Part shown: positions 46,357 through 57,200 of the stretch, piece by piece
How positions within the stretch are numbered: position 1 is the stretch's first letter
Layout of the letters: every line of letters begins with the position of its first letter
Origin: Seriola aureovittata
Lineage: Eukaryota; Chordata; Actinopteri; Carangiformes; Carangidae
NCBI RefSeq assembly: GCF_021018895.1
Contig: NC_079373.1
Span: forward strand, 26,676,376 to 26,740,375
DNA: 64,000 nucleotides
Reading direction: 5' to 3'
Made by a program: the position numbers and the translations under genes
The notes under the pieces: generated by a model
What the model saw: the letters and a program-made list of their open reading frames with translations, nothing else
Database searches by the model: none
What the model was told of the DNA's origin: nothing

Positions 46357-48794
46357 TCAGGTCCACGCCACTTTGCGCGAGATGGCCTGTTTGAAGCACT
46401 CAGGGTCGACGTTGCCCCCCGGCCGCAGCGCCCTCTCCAGGCTCACCAGCACATTTTGGTGGCACTCCCTGATGTTGACCGGGTACTTGGCCCTCAGCAG
46501 CTCGTAGGCGGCGATCAGCCTCATGTTCTGCTTCACCATCAGGTACTGGATGATACACGTCGGTGCCAGGGAGAACCCGTCCCGACAGTGGACCAGGACG
46601 CGCTTCCTCTTCTCGGTGGAGGCGTCGATGCACTCGTTGATGTCCTCGAAGCAGCGCTGCTTCAGGGCCGGGCCATCGCCCAGAGCGCCCGGCACGTCTC
46701 CGATGTCCACCTTGAGGCGGGACCAGCTGTGGCGGGTGCCGCGGGAGCAGGTGCAGGGTATGAGGCTGAGGCTGGGCCCCGGCTCTCCCGGCACGCAACT
46801 CATGTCGATGATGCTATCGATGTTGTTGCGGCACAGGGTGCGACCGTTGTATGCCGCGTTCAGGTTGCCAACGTAGATGTAGTCCGTCACCTTGGAGATG
46901 ACAGGTTCGGAGTACTGGAAGTGTTCAGGGCCGCTAGGTTTGGGCTCGGGCGTATCAGGGCCCCTGGCACCCGCCGGCCCCGTGGCGGCTCTCCTGCTGT
47001 AGTTGCGCAACTTCTTGGAACCAGAACGGGACGGAGGGTTGGAGTCGGACTCGGAGCTGCTGTTCCAGGGTGGAGAGAAGAGAGAGAAGCGGCTGGAGGA
47101 CTTGCTCTTGTTGAGGATCTCCACTGGACTGGACAGGCCAGAGCTGGACGCTGTGGTGGAGGCCGAGGCGCAGAAGAGAGACGCTCGCTCAAGAGAGCCT
47201 GTGCTGCTGGCTGCTCCGGCACTGTGGGCCTGCTCCATCTGCAACAAACACACACCTATAACACACCTGACATCTAGTCCCCCATATAATACACCTGACA
47301 TCTAGTCCCCCGTATAACACACCTGACATCTAGTCCCCCATATAACCCGTATAACTCTTCACCCCAGGAGTCTCTGAATGGCTAAGTGACCTTCTTGTTA
47401 ACAAGTCAGAAAGTAAACTTTTATTTCTGGCATTTCATTTCTTTGAACAGTTATTAGTTTTGCTGACTCCTGCTGAAGATGTTGCAGCTGTTGCAGTTTG
47501 TGTATGTTTAGTCGTACCTGCGCTTTAAGGTTATTCTTCCACTCCTGCGTCTCCAGAGCTTTGAAGCGTCCGCTGCTGTCGGAGGAGACCGACACGCAGA
47601 GGGGCCGGTGAGCTCTGGGGGGGAGCTGGGGGGTGAGGGCCACAGGGACGGGCCTCGCATCGGCGTGCTCGCTCCTACTCATCATCAGATTTGGACAGGA
47701 GCCTGGGACACAGGAGGACATGTCAATGCCAAATGTCAAAGACACCTGATCTAACCCTTTTGAGAAAACAAAAAGTTTGGCCAACTCTGGAAAGGAGCCA
47801 AAATAATTGGTTGTTTTTTTGTGGTTAAATTGAGTGTGTGACACTAGTCAGTCATTTTATCACTCTCTCACTAAGAGACTAAGTCAAGACAATTTTCCAG
47901 GATTAATTTTATAATGAAAAAACAGATGGCGGCTGGAAATGACGTGCGTCCTTTCTCAATTTGTCCAGTGGAAATCACCTATAATATCTACTGCATTTGT
48001 CTATGTTTAATTAACTACTCTATATAAATATTTACATAAACATAATACTGTGCTGACATGTATTAAAGTATTTTCTTGTTTCTTCTTGTATCAGTGATAT
48101 TTTGTCAAACTGAGTTACATTAGAGTTTGGACAACAGGTCAAAGTGTTAAGATAAACTAATTTTCCAGTGTTTTGAGAAAAGAAGAATGTTTTTACACAG
48201 ACGATTAGAAGAGTCTGAGGATTTTTAAAAGTACCATCAGACCAGTAGCATCTAAGTTTTGCAAACAATACAAGAAATATCTCTTTTAGGTAAAATGACG
48301 CTCGGCTCTGTGACTTGAATGACATGCAGGAAAAGGTAGAAACTGGGGCTTTTCAAACACTCTGCATTAGATGGGCCTCAGCTGACAGGATGCTGCATTG
48401 GACCTCTCTATCCTGGAAGTCATCCTACCTGCACATGAACATCTAACCCATCAAATTTAGAAGCATTTTCTACATTCAGATAAAGTTGGAAATTAGACCT
48501 TTTCCATGGAGGGTTTCACCTACCTGCACATTGTGAGCGGGTAATGGACTGAATCAGCAGTGTGTTCTGGGTTTTCAACAGGCTGTGCAGAGTCCTCGCT
48601 ATACCTGTAGATGAGAGGTCACCTTGCCGTGAACCTAACAAACCCATGGGTGGTGATAAGTGATGATTTAGTTCAGAAAACAGGTGGGGAAAAACACCGG
48701 CCTTACCGATCCTTCCATCCTGCTTGCAGAGCACCTTTTTATCCAGCAGCTTGTGCGCACTCAGGTCTTTGTCCCACTCTTCCTCGGCTTCCAT
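46357..48794 (-). CDS. Dual-specificity-phosphatase-like protein with P-loop Arg to Leu (predicted pseudophosphatase)
   Basis: Exons in gene order are 48707-48794 (start codon 48792-48794), 48524-48604, 47518-47702 and 46357-47238 (stop TGA). They stay in frame and give about 411 residues. The N-terminal third (MEAEEEWDKDLSAHKLLDKK) is unrecognised. A Ser-rich linker (residues about 120-200) precedes a DSP domain at about 230-395 (SEPVISKVTDYIYVGNLNAA). The active-site loop reads VHCRDGFSLAPT: the nucleophile Cys (about residue 336, codon 46585-46587) is kept, but the Arg of the HCxxGxxR motif is Leu (codon 46567-46569). This Arg binds phosphate, so catalysis is probably lost while binding may remain, as known for STYX proteins. 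No rhodanese domain, so not a plain DUSP8. The last exon is GC-rich in an AT-rich window. I do not recognise the gene name. Confidence 0.85.
47243..47345. repeat. Tandem repeat, 33-base unit
   Basis: About three copies of ACACCTGACATCTAGTCCCC plus ATATAA, in the last intron of the pseudophosphatase gene, close to the acceptor of its last exon. Confidence 0.9.
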
Positions 48795-49450
48795 GTTCCG
48801 CCTCCTGCAGACAGAGGCACAAAAACCCGGCTCTTGCGGGCCGTCATCTTTGGCAAGCCGAGCGACACTTCAGCTCCATGGGACGGACATGACTTCAGCT
48901 GCGGGCGGCGTGGACGGACTCTGCTGCTGCTACTAGCATCACCGGCTAAGTTAGCCGCTAACAGCAGCCTGCTAGCTCACTGTGTGGGGGTCATGTTGTT
49001 GGGCTGGTGTGGGCTCTAACCGTCGGTTATTTCTGCCCCACGGGGGGAAGAAATGCCGCAGTAAAGTAAAGTGTGAACACCGGAGGACGGAGCTAACATG
49101 ACGGCCCAAGTGGTTAACGGTTAAAATAAAAAAAAAATAAAAAAACTGAACGTTAGCGAGCTAGCCGCTGCTAGTTAGCATAACTACCCGCTGTTTGCTG
49201 CTCGTATGCGGGTGCTGCAGCACATTACGCCCCCCAGCAACAACTACAACCGCATCTTGTGTTTATTACGCGGCCACACAACACAGCCTTACGTCGGTGA
49301 CAAACACCGCAAATATCATAATTTCCACGGAGCTCCCGTGACTAGCTGGCTGGGCTACTGGACGGCACCACCACCAGGAGAGCGGCATCACCACGGAGCC
49401 GCATGCGCTCTCTGTGCAACTTCCTGCCCTCAGCTGTGCCTTCCAGGTGG
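48795..49450 (-). promoter_or_regulatory. CpG-rich 5' region of the pseudophosphatase gene
   Basis: Upstream of the start codon the sequence becomes CpG-rich (CGGGCGGCG, CCGGCTAAG, GCGGCCAC), unlike its surroundings, with no TATA box. This suits a housekeeping-type CpG-island promoter. The exact start site is not visible. Confidence 0.5.
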
Positions 49451-49499
49451 TGTGAAAAACTCACGACAGTCTCTACCAACCAAACAGTTTAGTTAATAA

Positions 49500-52400
49500 G
49501 TGGTAGAAACAAGGTGAGACCTGGCTGGAAGTTAAGATTTGTGAAGGAAAAGAATGACCTGTATATAACTTGAGAGGAAAACTACCTGGAAGGCAACTAC
49601 GGGGGAAAAAATAAACAAATCACTCAGGGATCGTTTGATGAATCTACAGGCGTTTCTTATATGGGCGGAATAATTCAGTTTAGCGATGAACTACATGTCA
49701 GGTTGATTCAGAACACTAAAACGACTGCCTCTTCATAAATTAAAAAAAATATGAACGTTTTATTAATGATGATTAAATCACAAACCGTTAATTTCTCATA
49801 ACAACATAATAAATAAGTGCAGATTAAAAGGATAATAATTTCCCTCTCTTAACAGCTCCAATTTGACTGGATTTGACTTGCATCCTATGAAAGTGTGTGG
49901 CCCTTTGTAGCCATGGTAGACCGCAAAGGCCAAACTGAAATGAGGTGGTCTGGCATACAGAGGGTTTTCAGTTTGTGTCACCAGCTGTGCCCGCCATCAC
50001 TGTTTTGCCTCTAAGCACGCCTCCTGTCGCCTACCACCCTTGCCAGCACGCAATTTTTTCTCACAAAAACTTGGAAGTTTAAAGGCCCTTGGCTTTAACA
50101 GTTGTACTGTTAGCTTTTGAACTGAGCCGAAACCCTGTACTCACATTTAAAAGTGGCTTTCTGTCTGCGTTGTTTGCGACCCGTTGGCTCATTTGTTTCT
50201 CAAGAAAAGAAGGTGACATTTAAAGTAGCCTTCGAAAGGGGACGGTCTAGTTTCGCAGTGAAAGAAAACTGCAGAGGTACTTAAGTTATTTCTAATTAAA
50301 TTTAATATTATATTGTCGTATTTTCCTTCTACATGGGCATAGGTTTCGTTTAGCTGCACAGCTAATGCCGGATTAGCTTGTCTGCTGCTATCTGAGCTAA
50401 CTAGCAAGCTTTTTCTTAATGGGCAACATAACATAAAGAGTAGTTAGGAAACTAGCAAACAATATTTCTAAAATTAAGATGGAAAAACATTTCCTAGTGA
50501 TTTATATCTTGCATGGTTTTTGAGACTTCTTGAGAAAAAGTATAGTAACATCAAGTATATCAGACCTCCTCCTCCATGGCTCCACCCTGGTCATCAACCT
50601 GCCTGTAGGTGACGTGGTTTAAATGCACGTATTTGAGACATATAAGCTTTTTGTCTAAAATAACTTTTGTTTCCAAGGGTAAAAAATGGGCTGCAACTCA
50701 ATGATTAATTTAACAGTGCAAACAGACCAACATTTCAACATTGAAAGTAAAGCATTTTGATCTATTTTTATTCCCTTTGTTCCTTTGGGAGTTTGAGAAG
50801 CACCAGATTCTTGACCCAACAGCACATACTTATTAGTAAGTACTAGTAGGTACCAGGTTAGAGAATAGCATCATAAAAATTAATAACATGCACTTAAATC
50901 TGTACAAAAATAAATTCTAACTCTAGTCTGATTTAATAACCATCAGTTCAGAAAAACTGTAATGTTCATTTGAACAAAAGAAATCTAGCGTTACTTATTA
51001 TTTTCTTCACATCAGCTGAACAGTTTCATCATGTTGTTATGTGACCTGTCTGGTGAAATAAAGAAATGCTCATTTGACTACTAATAAACTTACACATTCA
51101 TTTTGAGAAAGCTCTCTAAATAATTAACAACATCTAAAACATTTGCAGTGTGTCTAAACTGAAGCTACAACTTTTTTCACGTCACACCATCAGTTTTATT
51201 AATCGACTCACCGTCTGTGTGTGTAAAGCTGGTTGTGGTTGTTCGTCTGTTTCTCAGTGTGGCAGCGGACTGACTGAAGCAGCAGCAGCTGTCTGAAAAC
51301 AATTATCTGCGCTGATCAGGAGCCTGTTTTTTCTTCTTCTTCTTCTTGTGTTTTAATTGGATGGCCGAGTCTCTCTCCAGGTATCCTGGTAACCCACCGA
51401 CCGGCTGATGTCACTGCTCTCCATAATGAAGTGTGAGTGTATTTGGCTGCCTTTGTCAATAAGCAGGCAGGGAAATTCACAGGAGATAAGACCGACAACA
51501 AAGGCCACGTCTGCCATGACGTGATTTGAAGTGACCAGGACACACTCAGCTTCTCTGGTTACAGTATGTTACGGTGGTTTTAATGGATTAATTACATTAT
51601 ATTTGCTATAAAAGGCTCCTTATTATAATCCATCAATTCATCTATTAATTAAGCCAATGTTGTGGTTGGGCCCCTGAACTTGCACCTTAATTGAAATATC
51701 CGTTTAAGGTACAGTATAAGTAACTTTAATATTATCTTGATATTTGTACTTTGTGTGAAAACCCATCTATTCATACAGAAAATCCCCAAAATTTATTGTA
51801 ATCATTTACATTGTCTGTTAGTGTAGCCCAAATCTGAGTAATTCTACTTTATTAAATACATGAATACTAAATAAGAATTCTTTATCTTGTTACCAGATAA
51901 CCACATTTTGTCCCCAAAATAAAACTGCTACTCAGCCTTTTTAATTAAAGCTTTAACCCTGGTCTCCTTTGAAAAGTATCTCTTTAAATTTTACAACCAA
52001 AAAGTCAAATGTGAAGAGTGAGTATGACCGAGCAGGCAGACGGTGATAATTGGTCGAATGTCGCCTGTGACGTTGGATGACCAAAATTCAATGTCAGGCC
52101 AACATCAATTTAACATAGAATACTGACGAAGTTGATACTGTGTTGGTTTTTAAGTTGTAATGTTAAATTATCAAATTCAAACGTCTTCCAACGTCATATT
52201 GATTTAGAATACCGACATTTTAGTCGTGAGGTAATGTCACAAAAACCCAACGTCTGCTGAACGTCACAACGTCAGTTAGCCAACATTGTTTTTTGACATG
52301 AACTCAATTTTCATTTTCGACGAAAACTCAAATAAATTTCAATTTAGCATAGCAAAGGTCTTAAGATTAGACTGACCAAAAATGATGTAGAGTTGTTTAA

Positions 52401-54400
52401 GTATGACATCCGCAAAAATGACGCCAAAATTGTTTTCAAGCATGTTTATGCCCTCAGAAAGAAAGAAGGAACACAACAGTTTCAGTAGGGTCCTCACACC
52501 AGTCGCTGCTCAGGCCCTAATTAAGGGCAAAATCATGTACTCCTTAAAATGAACTAAATTTCTTAACAAAGGTTTTTCAAATGAAGGGATCTCTTGCTAT
52601 GACACTAGACACTTTGATTGTTTGTTCTGTTTTCAGAGGGAAGTTAAGGATCAGTTAGGGGTACTTTAATGTATTGTTGTTTCATTGTGACATCATTATG
52701 GACATAAACTTAGAATCTGAGCACTTGGTGCCCAAACTGAACATTTCTGGAAATCCCAGATTAAATTCAGCAACTTTTTTCTCAGCATATGGCAGCCAAC
52801 ATTTTTGCTTGGTTGTCTGACGAAACTACTGTTTTAAGGGTAGGCAACACGAAACACTTTTTTAACGTGAGGGAAAAGTTGATGTATGGACATTAGCTTC
52901 GTTTGCTATTCCTAGAGAACGTCTTCCCAACACAGCTCTCAGGTTTAAATGAAAACAATGCGACAGGTTTGAATTTGTCTTGTGTCCGTCCGCAGCGTGT
53001 GATGTAAAGATGAGAGAGCAGCATTTCCGTGGTCGAGCTGCAGCTGAGAGAAAGTGGAAGGAGGATCTTGTGTGATGTAAAGTGTGAAGTGTCAGTGTTG
53101 GAGCTGCATGGATGAGTGGGGGACATTTGCATCTCAAAGAGCCTCCTCCAGCTCCACAGCTCATCACCTCTGCCTCCTGGAAAATCACCCTCCGAGGAAC
53201 CAGGTGCAAAATAATAAGACTGAACGTCTGTGGCAGCCCAGTGGGACGACAGCTCATTACAGGAAGCACAACAGGGATCTGGATGCTAGCAGTGTAAAAA
53301 AAAAAAAAAAGTGTAAAGTTTGTCCAGTGGATGGCACCAGAGGAAAGACCATGGTGTGAGCCTCTAGACCTCTTAGACTTAATTCGTGAGTTCTTGTTAA
53401 ATTTGATTCAAAATGACACAGAACACGAGTTTTACAGTGATTAATTTTACTTTTATTTACATTTCGACAACATTCAAAATTCAAATTCAAGGTGAAGCTT
53501 TGGCCCACTTGTACGTGACTCTGGTCTTCACTTGTGGTTAGCTAGTCACAATGTGTGACAAGGCATTACATTTTAAGAACCACTGCCGAGAGTTTTGTTG
53601 TTGCTGCAAGAAAACCCATTAAAACCACAAAGTGGGGTAGTTGAGACAGTGCGCACTGTTCGCCTTCAGACAGATGACTGGATGTTAGCAGCTACTTTTG
53701 AAGCTTTATTGACTTCGGAAGGTTTGTTTAATATGTGCTTTTACTTTGTTGTTCTTCTTTTTAATATACTTTTCATGTAATTACTCAAGTTTTACTTTAT
53801 TTCCATATATCCTTATTTCTATATTTTACATTTTCACCTTTTTTCCCTTTTATATACTCATATATTCATTTATTGATAAACTTAAGTTGCGCTCATTGTT
53901 ATGCTCAACTGCTGCATTTAGTTATACTCAAATTTAAGTTATACTCATTATGATCCATATGTTCTCGTTTTCATGTTTTGCAGTTTTTATGTTTTACATT
54001 TATGTAAAAATGTTTAATTACTACTCATTACTCCTTGCATTTATTGCTTATTACTCGTTTTACTTTTTTATACTTTCACATTTGATTCTCTGTATTGTCA
54101 TGTTATAATTTGAAAAGTAAACTCTCTGTAACTCTTAAATTAATGTGCAGTGGGAGGTGCATTTTGCTCTAGCTGTAGGAGGAAGTTGAGGATAAGGGTA
54201 CTGACCACCAGTTTCCATAGCAGCTTGATTGCAATTTCTGCAAATTATGCTTTTCATTATTGCAATGGTTGCAGCATTTGACCAAATAAGTATATGGCTT
54301 TCCATACAGTACTCCTTCTTTATAGAATCAACTATAGCCTTTGACCATATGAGTGCATGTATGTTAACAACAGAATGAGTTCCTTCCTCTAATTACTGTA
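49500..54400. other. Gene-poor region
   Basis: No coding exon recognised. A possible non-coding exon ending at a good donor (CACAGACG then GTGAGTCG, minus strand, about 51205-51300) could be an alternative first exon of the pseudophosphatase gene; support is weak. A stretch at 52060-52300 is rich in AACGTC words. Confidence 0.45.
52060..52300. repeat. AACGTC/GACGTT-rich repeat
   Basis: GACGTTGG, AACGTCTTCC, CAACGTCATAT, CCAACGTCTGC and GAACGTCACAACGTC recur in both orientations. Similar text is known in non-autonomous DNA transposons of fish; the family is not determined. Confidence 0.55.
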
Positions 54401-54532
54401 TATAAAGTAGGCACCTTCATATAGTGGTTGTATTGTCAGCACACGTTGCTGTGTTTAAAATACATATCCTGTTTTTTTCTGTGTTCTTTCATTGGTGCGG
54501 AGAAAGGTTTGTGATACAAGGTTCAGTCCAGA

Positions 54533-54931
54533 ATGCAGAGCTTGGGAACTGTATGCGGTCTTCTACTACTCATCTTTTCTGTCCATGCAAATGTTCGGCC
54601 AGACTTTAAGGTTTGTGTGTTTCTCTACTTTCATAAACGTAAGCTAAATGATAAACCCTTTAAGTGGTTCACTTTGTCGTCTGTTTCTTCGTTATGCAGA
54701 AATGCATCAAGTACTTCTACAAAAAAACGGTGCCAGACCTGCAGACCTCCCAGCACCACGTCAACATCTGCCAGACTTTTGAAAACATGATGACTGCCGA
54801 AGATTTGATGAAGAAGCATCCTGTCGATTTAAAATCAGTAGGACAGAAACAGGCGGTGAATGATGACTACAATGGTCTGATAAAATCAGGATACAACCGT
54901 GGTCACCTCAATCCCAAACTACACCATGCAG
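54533..54931 (+). CDS. ENDOD1-like secreted endonuclease, truncated (possible pseudogene)
   Basis: Exon 1 is 54533-54610 and exon 2 is 54700-54931, joined in frame at AAG. The protein starts with a signal peptide (MQSLGTVCGLLLLIFSVHAN), then KCIKYFYKKTVPDLQTSQ, HVNICQTFEN and, after a short stretch, YNRGHLNPKLHHAG. The RGHLNP motif is the hallmark of the DNA/RNA non-specific endonuclease fold of the ENDOD1-like family, in which the His is catalytic. Compared with the family as I remember it, the segment between ICQ and the RGH motif is too short and lacks the usual RIPLYSAY-type block. Exon 2 ends at a good donor (GTAAGG) in phase 1, but no downstream exon is found; a (TTTG)n run and a transposon follow. 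It is either cut short and dead, or has a distant third exon. Confidence 0.65.
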
Positions 54932-54952
54932 GTAAGGAAGGCTGGACATTAC

Positions 54953-55014
54953 TGTTTGTTTGTTTGTTTGTTTGTTTGTTTGTTTGTTTGTTTGTTTGTT
55001 TGTTTGTTTGTTTG
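54953..55014. repeat. (TTTG)n microsatellite
   Basis: About 15 perfect TTTG units just after the donor of the ENDOD1-like exon 2. Confidence 0.95.
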
Positions 55015-55111
55015 GGTCAGCATGTTGCATATAACCGAAGAGTGGAGATCAGAAAAAATGACCAAAATATTCACATATATTCACGCATTTTCATATTTAA
55101 CAATTATTCTG

Positions 55112-55620
55112 AATTAAAGCTCCATCTTTTCTTCTTCTGTGTTTTATTTGAAGTGTGGATCCATAAGAATATATATATATATGTGGTTTTAAGAACTAAA
55201 AACATCTCAGTGTAGTTTAACATCTCCTCTCTCAGGCTTCTCTCTGGAGCTCTAGTAACAACAGGTCGGTGAGCCAATCAGAAGAGAGGAGGCTCTGAGC
55301 CTCTCTTCCGATTGGCTGACTTGTTTTCTGAGTGATCCAATAAAAATATAGCAGATTTCAGGTAAAAACACTCAGAGAAACCAAATCCTGTAAAGGTTTG
55401 GATGGTGGGTCCAGGTGGGCGGGGCTTGGTGACTGCTTTGTTGTGACATCACAAAGTTCCAGAAGTCCTGACGGCTGGTTTTAAGGCTCAGTTTCTGAAT
55501 ACAGGCTGTGTGCATTTCTCTGTGGACTGAGGCTTTGATACTTTCACAGTATTAATATAGAAGCTAGAGCTGATCTATAATCACACTACACATGGACACA
55601 GACCTTTACACTGGAGGACA
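55112..55620 (+). mobile_element. TIR element, copy 3
   Basis: Begins TTAAAGCTCCATCTTTTC and ends near ACCTTTACACTGGAGGA, with the same body as copy 1, including CAGGTCGGTGAGCCAATCAG and AGAAGCTAGAGCTGATCTAT. It lies right after the ENDOD1-like exon 2 and may have separated that exon from its former partner. Confidence 0.8.
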
Positions 55621-56475
55621 GGGGCATTTCTAGACCCCCTGGGGGCCCTAGGCAAGAAGGACCACGGGGCCCCCCAGAATCATGATGAATGAAGTCCAGG
55701 ACTAAGGATCGGATCAGTAAAGAAATATTTTATTAAACAATTCACATATAAAATAAATAATAAATAATATAACTATCTGAATGCAAAGTTTACATACAAT
55801 ATATAAATAACAGAAAAACAAACATAACTGAAATGTGCAAAATTTTCAGAATGATAAAAACGCAACCAAGCAAAAATATCATTGGCATTGGCAGCAAAGG
55901 ACTAACTTATTGTGTGGCTATGAATTTGTTTAGAAGAAAATGGCTGAATTCACTTTACACGGACTTTGATGTGCAGTAAATTTATTTGGTGCTTGGTGGA
56001 TGACTGGGAGTTTGGGATAAAGTGGCAGGCTGGCTGGCAGCACTACTTTTTTAACACACATTCCTACTTACCACTATCACGTTTTTTCTTTTCATCCTCT
56101 TCCTGTTTTTTTTGGGTTTTTTCGTGTGCCCAGAGTTATATGTTAGCTTCCTATTTTCATGTGTGTGTTTGGCCGGGACCGTACGTCGATGCCGGCTAGT
56201 AAGGGGGCCCCATTAGGGAGATTCCCGACGTGTCATTGCAGTGTCTACGGGGGTTTCAAGTTGTGTCGCTGATATGGAGCGATATCAGCCGTCTGTCGGG
56301 ACCCCCTACTAGCAACTAGCCAGTGACAACACGGAAAGGGCCCTGTGCGGGGCATTTCCGATGCCTTGTCGTTGCAGCGTCTAAAACAGTTCCATTATTT
56401 TGTCATGACGTCAGCCGTCCCTCGGGGCCCCCTTCAGCTCGGGGCCCTAGGCAATTGCCTGGGTTGCCTGCAACG
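55621..56475. repeat. Transposon-derived repeat ('GGGGCCCTAGGCAA' type)
   Basis: Bounded by CTGGGGGCCCTAGGCAAGA on the left and CGGGGCCCTAGGCAATTGCC on the right, with GGGGCCCC-type text between. Common in fish from memory; no transposase frame is seen. Confidence 0.5.
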
Positions 56476-57092
56476 TTGCAGCGTCTCTGTGTGTGGGTGT
56501 TTCCACAGTCCTCGAGGACTCTTCCCAACAGGTGGACGAAAAAAATATTATTTTTTAAAATAAATAAGATGTTTAACATGTTTCTCATTTCTTGCATTTC
56601 CAAATCAAGGTTGATGGACGTGTATGTCCTGGTTTTTTGTGAAACATCGCACCTTATTTTGTTTTTCTTACTGGTAAACAATATGCACGCGCACGCACAC
56701 ACACACGTACAGACACAGACTCGTGACTTCCTGTAAGAATCGGCGGGTAAAAGTGAAACTGAAAGTTCAGACTCCATTTTGAATCGACGGAGCAGAAGGA
56801 GGGAAGCTGAAGTCTGAGGCAGGTGAGCGTTAAAACAACATTACTCTTATTTTACTGTCAAAGTGTCAGAGTCAGTTTTCTCTCTGTGGCGGGAAGAAGA
56901 ATCAGAATGAACTTTTGTCCAACAAAGACACTGAGGAAAGCAGGAAATAACATGAGGTGGTACTTCCGGTTCTCTCCGTCAGAATCAACAGTTTGATTTG
57001 TCTGACACGACGTTGAATATTCACAATGGACCTACAACTAACCCAAGAACACTGACCAGGTTTTTATAGTATTTACTTTATTATACAGTATA

Positions 57093-57150
57093 GTGTGTGC
57101 ATGTGTGTGCGCGCGCCCATGTGTGCGCGCGCGCGTGTGTGTGTGTTATC
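57093..57150. repeat. (TG)n/(CG)n microsatellite
   Basis: Alternating purine-pyrimidine run including GCGCGCGCGCG, able in principle to adopt Z-DNA, 30-90 bases upstream of the first recognised NLR exon. Confidence 0.9.
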
Positions 57151-57200
57151 TCACAGTCAGTGTTACTGGTTTCCCTCTCAGACTGACTGAAGTCCAGAAG

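Noticed and set aside
46456..47277. A 273-codon plus-strand open frame
   Set aside because: It is the antisense shadow of the GC-rich last exon of the pseudophosphatase gene; no start context or family resemblance.
52862..53269. A 135-codon minus-strand open frame
   Set aside because: No splice context, family resemblance or clear codon bias.
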